Assembly (NCBI GenBank): GCA_022496205.1 | Contig: WTXD01000025.1 | Location: 186,001-250,000, forward strand | Source of the DNA: Gloeopeniophorella convolvens | Lineage: Eukaryota > Basidiomycota > Agaricomycetes > Russulales | DNA length: 64,000 nucleotides | Direction: 5' to 3' | In this document: in pieces, positions 56,201-64,000 of the stretch | How the letters are laid out: the number at the start of each line of letters is the position of its first letter | How positions within the stretch are numbered: the stretch's first letter is position 1 | Translations under genes and position numbers: made by a program | Notes under the pieces: model-generated | Databases searched by the model: none | What the model was told of the DNA's origin: nothing | The model's input: the letters and a program-made list of their open reading frames with translations, nothing else

Positions 56201-59200
56201 CATCCGATCCACGGCTCATCAACGCCTTTGGGGGCAGGAGTGGAACTCCATTGCAAGCAGCTTCCGCAAATGGTCATTTGGCGACCGTGCGGGTATTACT
56301 TGAGCATGGAGCGAGGCCGAACGCTCGTGGTGGTCACTGCGGGACTGCACTCTGTGCGGCATCGCTTCACGGCCACGTCGACATTGCACGACTCCTTCTC
56401 GACAATGGCGCGAGCGTCAGTTCCGGCGACCGCTCGAGAACGGCACTCACGATGGCTGTGCAAGCGCGGAGACACGAGGTCGTGGGGCTGCTGCTCCAGC
56501 GTGGGGCACAGGCGAACCTGGCAAGCCACGTGGCTGATGAAGACGTTGACACGGTGGGGCTACTGCTGCGATGCGGAGCAGATGTAGACGAACGGGGAAA
56601 CGGGAACGCAACTCCTCTGCAAGTCGCAGCGTCCAACGGAGATCTCGGCATGGTCCGCTTTTTCGTCGAGCATGGAGCCAAAGTGAACGCAGATCGAGGG
56701 GCATCCGGGACGGCACTGCAGTGCGCAGTATCCCGCGAGCAATACGACGTCGCGGAGTTCCTATTAGGAAAGGGTGCAGCCATAGACGAACCTGCTGGCG
56801 AAGATGGGACCATCTTGCGGATGCTGTCGTCCAAAGGGAGCACTGGAGCCGTCCAGTGGCTACTTCATCACGGTGCAGATGCCAACGCACGGATCGGCGA
56901 GCACATGGACCCATTAGAAGCTGCGTCATCCCCCGGCCACCTAGACGTGGTGCGGCTACTTCTCGCGCATGGTGCCAACGTCAGCGGCCAAGGCACGGCA
57001 GCGTTGCGACTAGCGTCAGCTAATGGCCATTTGGAGGTCGCTAGTCTTCTCCTCGAGAAGGGCGCAAGCGCAGACGGGCCTGGCGGGAAGTTGGAGAGTC
57101 CACTACGTATCGCCTCCGCGAGCGGCCACCTTGATATCATTCGATTGCTGTGCAAGCACCATGCAGACATCAATGCGGCGTCCGGAGAGGATGATGAAAC
57201 GGCGCTGCAGGCCGCTGCGAGGCGAGGAGATCTGCGAACCATCCAGTTCCTTCTCAGAGAGGGCGCGGACGTGAACGGCTCGAGCGAGAAATCCGGGACG
57301 GCACTGCGGTTGGCTATACTCCAAGGTCACACCAGCATCGCCCGCACTCTTGTAGTCGACTTCCATGCAGACGTCAACGCCCGGAGTGGTCCGGAGAGCG
57401 AAACCCCATTGTACACCGCTACAACCCGTGGCCATTTAGAAGTTGTACAGCTCTTGCTCGAACACCACGCCGACGTCAATATTCGCGGCCCCGGACCAGA
57501 TGACAGGACCGCTCTCTACCCGGCGTCGGAAAAGGGGCACGTGGAGATCGTGAAATGCCTGCTCAGTCACGGAGCGAACACCAATGCGGTCACGGGCAAT
57601 GGGAAGCAGTCTCCCCTGCATGTTGCAGCAGAGAGAGATCGCCCCGAAATCATGCAGCTTCTCCTCGATCACGGTGCCGATGTCAGCATTCGGAACTCCC
57701 GGGGCCATACTCCCCTTTTTTCGGCGGCAATGAAGAACCGGGCCAAAGCTGCCGAACGCTTACTCGACAACGGTGCCGACGTCAACGCGGCCACGAATCT
57801 GGACCGGACTGCACTATACATCGCATCGGAGAACGGCTATCTCGAAGTCGTCCAGCTGCTTCTGGCGCGTCACGCAGATGTCAGCATTCGGGGCCCTCAA
57901 CACAGCACAGTCCTATGCATAGCCTCGGAAAAAGGGCACGCAAATGTAGTGCAATGTCTCCTCGATGCTCATGGGATAGACATCAACGCAGCTGAAGATG
58001 GTGGTTTGACCCCGCTGCACAATGCGTCGCACTATGGTCACCTCGAAGTTGCGCAGCACCTGCTCAATCACCATGTGGATGTCAACATCCGCGCCTCGAA
58101 GGGCCAAACTCCTCTTTACTCGGCTTCTTTGAAGGGACAGACGAAGATAGTGCAACTCCTACTCGATAACGGGGCGGAGATCAATGCAACCACTGACAGT
58201 AACCGAACCGGATTATACACCGCATCGGAAAGTGGTCACCATGAAGTCGTCCAGCTCCTCCTCGAGCGTCACGCAGATGTCAGCATTTGCGGCCCCCAGC
58301 GCAGGACCCCCTTAAGCATAGCCTCGGAAAGGGGGCACACGGATGTAGTACGATGCCTGCTCGGCGACCCCCGAATAGACGTCAACGCAGCCGAGAATGA
58401 AGGTTATGTCGCACTCCAAAACGCGTCCCTCAACGGCCACCTTGAGATTGTGCAACTACTGCTACAGCACCACCCGGATGTCAACGTTCAGAACTCCAAG
58501 GGTCAAACCTCGCTGTATGTTGCGTCGATGAAAGGCCATGCAAAAATCGCACAATGTCTTATCGATAATGGAGCGGACATCGGCGTAACCAAGAACGACG
58601 GCTGGGCCCCACTGCACGTCGCAGCGGAGAAAGATCATCTCGAAGTTGTGCAAGTCTTAATTGGTCATCACACGGTGGACATCGACATTCGGGGACCCAA
58701 GGGTCAAACCCCACTTTATATGGCGGCGTACAATGGACATCCAAGAGTAGTACGGTGCTTACTCGATCGTGGGGTGGATATCAATAGGGCCACAGACTCC
58801 TCACGGACTGCGCTGCACGCAGCAGCAGAGAAAAATCACCTCGAGATAGTGCGGCTTTTGCTCAACCATCAAGCGGACGTCGTCGACATCCGAGGCCCTG
58901 AGGGCCAGACGCCCTTGTACCTTGCGTCCCATGGGGGTCATATAAAAGTTGCGCAATACCTCCTTGGCCGCGGAGCGGGAGTCAATGTAGCTAGTACCAA
59001 GAACGGCCGGACCCCACTGCACGGTTCAGCGGAGAAGGGTCACCTCGAAGTGGTACAGCTCCTGCTCGATCAGCGTGCGGATATTGGCGCGCGAACCACA
59101 GATAACGAAACCCCGCTGTACATGGCGTCAGGAGGGGGGCACGCCAAGGTAGCGCGATGCTTACTCGACCACGGGGCAGACATCGACGCGGTTACCAGTA

Positions 59201-60207
59201 CTGGCCGGACTGGGCTATACGCAGCATCGAGGAACGGCCACTCGGAGGTCGCTCGGCTCCTGCTTCAATACCACGCGGATGTCAACGTTCGGGGCCCTCA
59301 GAGCAGGACTGCTTTGAGCATAGCGTCAGAAAACGGGCATCCGGACGTAGTTCAATACCTGCTCGAAGATCGCAGAGTTGACATTAACGCTGTCGAGGAC
59401 GATGGTTGGGTCGCGCTGCACAACGCGTCTATGAATGGGCACGCTGAAGTCGTGCAGCAGCTGCTGGTGCACCGGCCGGATATCAACTTCCAGAATTCCA
59501 AAGGACAAACCTCGCTGTATCTGGCGTCGATGAAGGGTCACGCGAAGATCGCACAGTTCCTAGTCAACCATGGCGCAGATGTAAATATAGCCAGGGGTGG
59601 CTGGGCCCCCCTACATGTCGCTGCGGAGAGCAACCATCTCGAAGTCGTGCAGGTTCTGGTTAACAATCCCGCGGCGAACATCAACGTTCGAAGAAACCAG
59701 GGTCAAACACCTTTGTACACGGCATCGTACAAGGGGCATCCAAGGATAGTGCAGTACTTACTTGACCATGGGGCGGACATCGAGATGGCTACGAACAACA
59801 GATGGTCCCCGTTACACGCCGCGGCGAACGATGGCCACGTCGAAGTTGTCCGGCTCCTGCTTAAATATGGAGCATCCGTTGATAACAAGGCCCCACGCGA
59901 TCGAACCGCATTGCATATGGCGTCTGTCAAGGGCCACCATGAGGCTGTCCAAGTCTTGCTCGAGCATGGTGCGGACATCAGCCGGCGGGATGAGTCCGGG
60001 ACTGCCCTGCACTTGGCAGCCTCCCATGGGCATATTGACGTTGTACGACAGCTGCTCAAGATGGGCGCGGACGTCGATGTGCAGGATGTGAACGGCAAGA
60101 CCGCGGTGAAGTTGGCATCAGAGAAACAACTCGCCGAAATCGTGCAATTGCTGTCGCCGGAGGCCCCACACGACGTAAAGGAGGCCGCAAGCAGTATGAG
60201 AAGGTGA
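53269..60207 (+). CDS. NLR-like STAND protein: Goodbye-like domain, NACHT NTPase, about 40 ankyrin repeats
   Basis: Fungal STAND receptors are thought to sense non-self or damage and trigger cell death or signalling. From the Met at 53269 a Goodbye-like N-domain is seen: LQSLFSDAIDRYRNDTGIDM, HPLADKLKSC, VFPPANAIFSGIGILL then AVKKVSADWDGI, FLERLRIYVSDPPPGVSTIL. A linker (VLERRRGIIEGHSGELW) leads to the NACHT domain with P-loop GKVGSGKTVL (split by introns near 54655), YFYCDFQDTAKQDVRGLL, Walker B YIILDALDECP (about 55000) and LRLCVISR. The winged-helix region (GLEGTYEHMLQRI; FAHMSVQEYL) follows. From about 56140 to 60130 come roughly 40 ankyrin units, encoded by one long final exon from about 55383. 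Total about 2100 residues, no frame break seen. The ankyrin array has a higher-order block repeat. A 5' exon upstream is possible. Confidence 0.9.
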
Positions 60208-61752
60208 GCGAGTACTGCTCTCATTCTCAAGCTTATGTGACTCACGACTTGAAGGGTGTAATATCAAGGTGTCTCGTGTATGTGCTTGGGTAGCTTTATT
60301 TCTGCCGATACTAATACTCTTGCGTCAGTATCGACCAGGAATCGGGGTGGTGAATCCGTTGCAGCACAGAGCAGTAGCGCTAGGGCGAGGAGTATCAGAT
60401 CGGCGCGTTTGGAAGTCGTTGTACGAGGTAGTGTCTGAGATCATGGCGAGTTGTATAAGAGTGCCGTTGGAACTCGATCCAGCCGTGGAGAGATCCCCAA
60501 TGTCTTTGACACGTGGACGGGCGTCCCACGGGACACGGACCGGTTGCCAAGTCTTGAGCTTGACGCGCGGCGCCGAAACTGAAACAAGGACAACAATAAA
60601 AGGGACGCCGTTTGGGAAGTGGAAGGCCCCATTCGTACTTCCGAGGAACGTGGAATGGTTGGTGATAATTTAGCGAGACATTGATCCGTTCGTGCGCGCG
60701 TATCAGGGAATTGGTGCCGGTGAGGTGTCTGTGTCTGTGAGGAGCCCGGAGACTCTTGAGACACTGGCTAAGGTCGAGTCCACTGGAAGCGAAACACTTA
60801 CGAAGTGTCAATTCATGGAATGGTCTCGGCCGCGGCCATGGCGGGGGGGAACGTCATCCGGGCGAAGGTTGCGGATGCGTCACCGGCAATAAAGCGTTCA
60901 TAACAGCGAATTCCCCAAAAGGCGAAAACGCGCTCACGTGACAGAACTCAACTGTGCGCAAACGCGGTATAAACAGAACGGCAGCCGGAAATTCCGACCT
61001 TTGCCATCGTTCACGACCTGCTCGGGTTCAGGCTCTCGCAGTATCGTACGGAACGTGCACTTCCTTGTCTTTTATTTTTATAGCGGCCCCTTTTCTCTGT
61101 GTCGCATCCGTGGCTAGCCGCCAAGACACGCGCGTAGTACCCGAATTTCCCAAGCACCCGGTGGACCCACAAACATCTACAAGCGCCCAAGTTCGTTTTC
61201 CAGCCTCGCCCGTGAGTCCCCTTTCACTTGTCTTCCAGCCATCCCATTGTGATTCGTTGCACTTCTCTATCACTGTTCACTGACACACCCCGACCTGTCT
61301 TCGTTTGCAGGAGCAGTCTCTGTCAAGACATTCTTTCCGACAAGGTAAGCTGCATACGCAGTTATGAGTAGTAGCTCGGTAGTAGCAAACATTGTGGGAT
61401 GTGGCAGTCTAGCCATAGCTCTGTTCCGCGCTCCAAAGGAGATTGTCGATGGATCTTCGACCTGTATCTCGCCACATGTGTACCCCCCATCTGCCTGACA
61501 CCCTTCCGCTGACACCCTGCATTGTCAGTTGCTTTTCCAGCCTGTGGTCTCAGTCAAGACTCCATCCGTCCACAATCGACCCCGTGGAACTTCTTCAACT
61601 ACGGTTCGTTTTTAAACCCCTCTCGTCTCCCCTTCACCAGTCGTTGACTTTCGCCTCCATTGTGTGCTGCCAATCGTCATACGAATTCATTCTGTCCTTT
61701 CCACGCCTGTCCATCCTCGTGCATCACCACTTCACAACGTCTATTACGTCTC
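60208..61752. other. Intergenic, 1.5 kb, NLR 3' region and CDC25 promoter
   Basis: No supported gene. A TCACGTGA E-box palindrome lies near 60935-60942 and a GGTATAAA TATA-like box near 60965, both far upstream of the CDC25 start. A long intron-containing 5' UTR for CDC25 is possible; the interval 61200-61750 is pyrimidine-rich. Confidence 0.45.
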
Positions 61753-64000
61753 ATGGCTACATCGATCGGGCGCTCATCAGGTCTTTCCTACTTCAACCAA
61801 CGCGCCAAGCGCCAAAGGAAGGACGTTTCTTACTTAGACTCGGACGACATGCAAGCTTTCTTTGCCGCACCCACTTCTAACTTCCCCTCCCGGTTACCGG
61901 TGCCTCCCGCTGCCCTCGTAAGGAAAGTTGGCCAGCGTACTCAAGGTTACCAAAATGTCGACGACTCCCTATCTTCGGACCTCGAGGTTTCTTTCGCTTC
62001 GACCATGTCGCTCAGCTCTCCATCACGAAGCCCTGCCAGGCGCATCGATGATTCTGCCAAGGAGGACGCTGTCCCCATGGACATCTCACCCGAGCCTTCC
62101 CGCTTCTTCCCGGCGCATACTGCGAGCAGTAAACTCCTCGAGAAAGTAACGCGCCCTCGCGCATTCACGAGTACTGGAAGACTGTTTGGCCGCGACCTCA
62201 GCAACGACTTCCCCCCTATTTCACTCGCGCCATCAATGTCGAAGTCTGGGACTGCCAATGGCAAGCGGAGCCAACGTTTGGCTTTGCCTTCAGAATGGAC
62301 CGAGCAGACGACATCGGCAGAGCTTGACACCAGCAACGTGCTTGCATCAGTGGTATGTGTACCTTGAATGGAGTGTGCAAGCTCCCGCTAGTTAGTTTGT
62401 CTGACTCGGTTGTCCTCCATCCCAGCCTTTAGATGCACCATCCTCACCGGTCGCGATGGACGTTGATAGCTCCTTTGACGTGCAACCCTTCCCTCCAAAG
62501 GCGGATACATTGCCTCCGGCCCCTCTCACGGCCGCCCCCACAGTCAGGGAATTCGGGAACATGTTCTATGACATCTCATCTCCTGACCGTAGCCGCGATG
62601 ACCTGCCTGTGTATCCGTCCAAGAAGCGTCGCTCCGTCTCCCCGGAATCTACTCCAGAGCCGGCACACGGCCGTCGTCGTGCGGGCACCATCAACATCCT
62701 CCATAGCTCATCCCCTGCAGCCGACACATCGCCATCGGTGCTCAAACTGGAGCGCATCGCCAATGCCGCGAAAAAGCCTATGCTCGGTGGGCTCGGGGTG
62801 CCATCTGACAACCCCAACAAGCGCCTGCGCCGGCCATACCTCTCCGCGATGGTCCCGCCATCCGATGCTGGACAAATTGCGCCGCCCCAGTTAATGCGCG
62901 TCTCGCATGACGATGAGAATATGGTTGCGCCGCAGGTTCAGAGTGCAAAGCTTCCTCCGCCGCGTCGCGCGTTCTCCGCAATGCTCCCACCCAACGGGTC
63001 TGGCGCTGGCTACTCAGAAGAGTCATCTTTTGAGCACCATGAGGAAAGCTCTCCGGCGGTGGCGTATGCGAAGCGCCAGCAGGTTAGGACGATTCGCCGC
63101 CGGGACGGCACGGATGACTTTCGTCCCCTCACGGGTGCGACGGCCTTGGTTGCGCGCGACAAAGAGAGCCCTCGAACGCGCGCGATACCCGAATGGGGCT
63201 CTGGTCTCGGCGGGTTTGGTGATAACGAAGCGCATGGAAAGATCCTCCCATGCCACAGAGTTCGAGAGGACGGTCTGATGCGGATCAACCCTACAACTGT
63301 GAGTGCTACCATTGCTAGAAGTAGGCGAAAGGCTAACCGATGTCCACTCACAGCTCAACGATGTGCTGGACGGCGTTTATCATTCACAAATCGCGTCGTA
63401 TCAAGTTATTGACTGCCGATTCGACTACGAGTACAATGGCGGGCACGTACCTGGAGCAATCAACATCAACACCACGACGCAGCTGGAGGAATACTTCCTC
63501 GGTGCAGTCGTAAATAAGCCTACTCCCAGCGTCAGTAGCGAAGGCGGGGCGAAGCACATCCTCATCTTCCACTGCGAGTTTAGCGCCAAGCGCGCGCCTA
63601 CCTTGTACGCTCTTTCCTGCAAGGCTCTGTCTTGTTTACCCATAAATTGCTTCGATCATCAGCGCGAAGCACCTCCGTTCAAAAGATCGTGCCCTCAACA
63701 ATCACAACTACCCTCGCATACACTTCCCCGAGGTATACGTCCTCGATGGTGGGTATTGCCAGTATTACAAAGAGAGCGGCGCGCGCTGTGAACCGCCTGC
63801 TTATGTCCGCATGGATGATCCCCATCACGCTGCTTCACGCAAGGAGGACCTCGACCAGTTCCGCAAGGGCAAGCTTGGGCGCACGAAATCATACGCCTAT
63901 GGCGACGCCAAGGGCCCCGGGGCATCCAAAGCCTCGAAGCGAAGCACCGCTCCAGCGCAGCCGCAATTGTTCGCGGCTGCGAACGCTGCGCGTGTACGCC
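61753..64000 (+). CDS. CDC25/MIH1-type M-phase inducer phosphatase, 3'-truncated by the window edge
   Basis: Dual-specificity phosphatase that removes the inhibitory phosphate on the CDK1 tyrosine and drives entry into mitosis. From MATSIGRSSGLSYFNQRAKR a long, disordered, Ser/Pro-rich regulatory N-terminus with many SP/TP sites runs for about 480 residues (introns near 62353-62428, 63300-63352 and 63605-63660). The rhodanese-type catalytic domain follows: PCHRVREDGLMRINPTT, YQVIDCRFDYEYNGGHVPGA, and the active-site loop HCEFSAKR (CX5R, about 63570-63593), then APT...AKHLRSKDRALNNHNYP, VYVLDGGYCQYYKE and PPAYVRMDDPHHAA. All hallmark residues are present. The sequence continues past base 64000. 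Confidence 0.92.

Overview
The window looks like nuclear DNA of a filamentous basidiomycete, probably an Agaricomycete. Protein-coding genes lie on both strands and are split by many short introns (mostly 45-70 nt, GT-AG). Coding DNA is very GC-rich in the first 20 kb. The gene set includes fungal STAND/NLR, DUF6535 and RTA1-like genes. There is no sign of bacterial operons. Gene names rest on recognisable protein motifs after manual splicing; no database search was possible.

Layout. 1-21.4 kb is conserved housekeeping: the 3' part of REV1 (+), a SAM methyltransferase (-), a PHO85-type cyclin (-), a PER1/PGAP3 GPI-remodelling enzyme (-) divergent from an RPD3-class histone deacetylase (+), a single-pass membrane protein (-) and a class IIC P-type cation ATPase (+). 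22-26 kb holds an RTA1-like membrane gene with an apparent frameshift and a quinone oxidoreductase-like MDR gene.

28-41.3 kb is the most unusual part: four related small secreted proteins, here called secA to secD, all on the + strand. They share a TATA box at nearly constant distance (71-74 nt) from a 5'-UTR intron, a signal peptide, hydrophobic glycine-rich segments and a common C-terminus. Every coding intron is in phase 2, so exons are interchangeable modules; secA shows a recent tandem exon duplication and secD a duplicated module bounded by dibasic (Kex2-like) sites. The array is interrupted by a tyrosine-recombinase retroelement (DIRS order, probably Ngaro-like) on the minus strand with gag, RT-RNase H and recombinase genes. 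I do not recognise the secreted family; it is the best candidate for an undescribed system here.

41.8-44 kb holds a probably truncated DUF6535 gene and a weak copia-like relic. 43.6-52.5 kb is trafficking, cell-cycle and nutrient signalling: an AP-4 epsilon-like adaptin (-), BUB2 (+) from a shared short promoter, and the SEA/GATOR2 subunit RTC1/WDR24 (-). 53-60 kb is one large NLR-type gene (Goodbye-like domain, NACHT NTPase, about 40 ankyrin repeats with a higher-order block duplication). The window ends inside a CDC25/MIH1 phosphatase gene (+).
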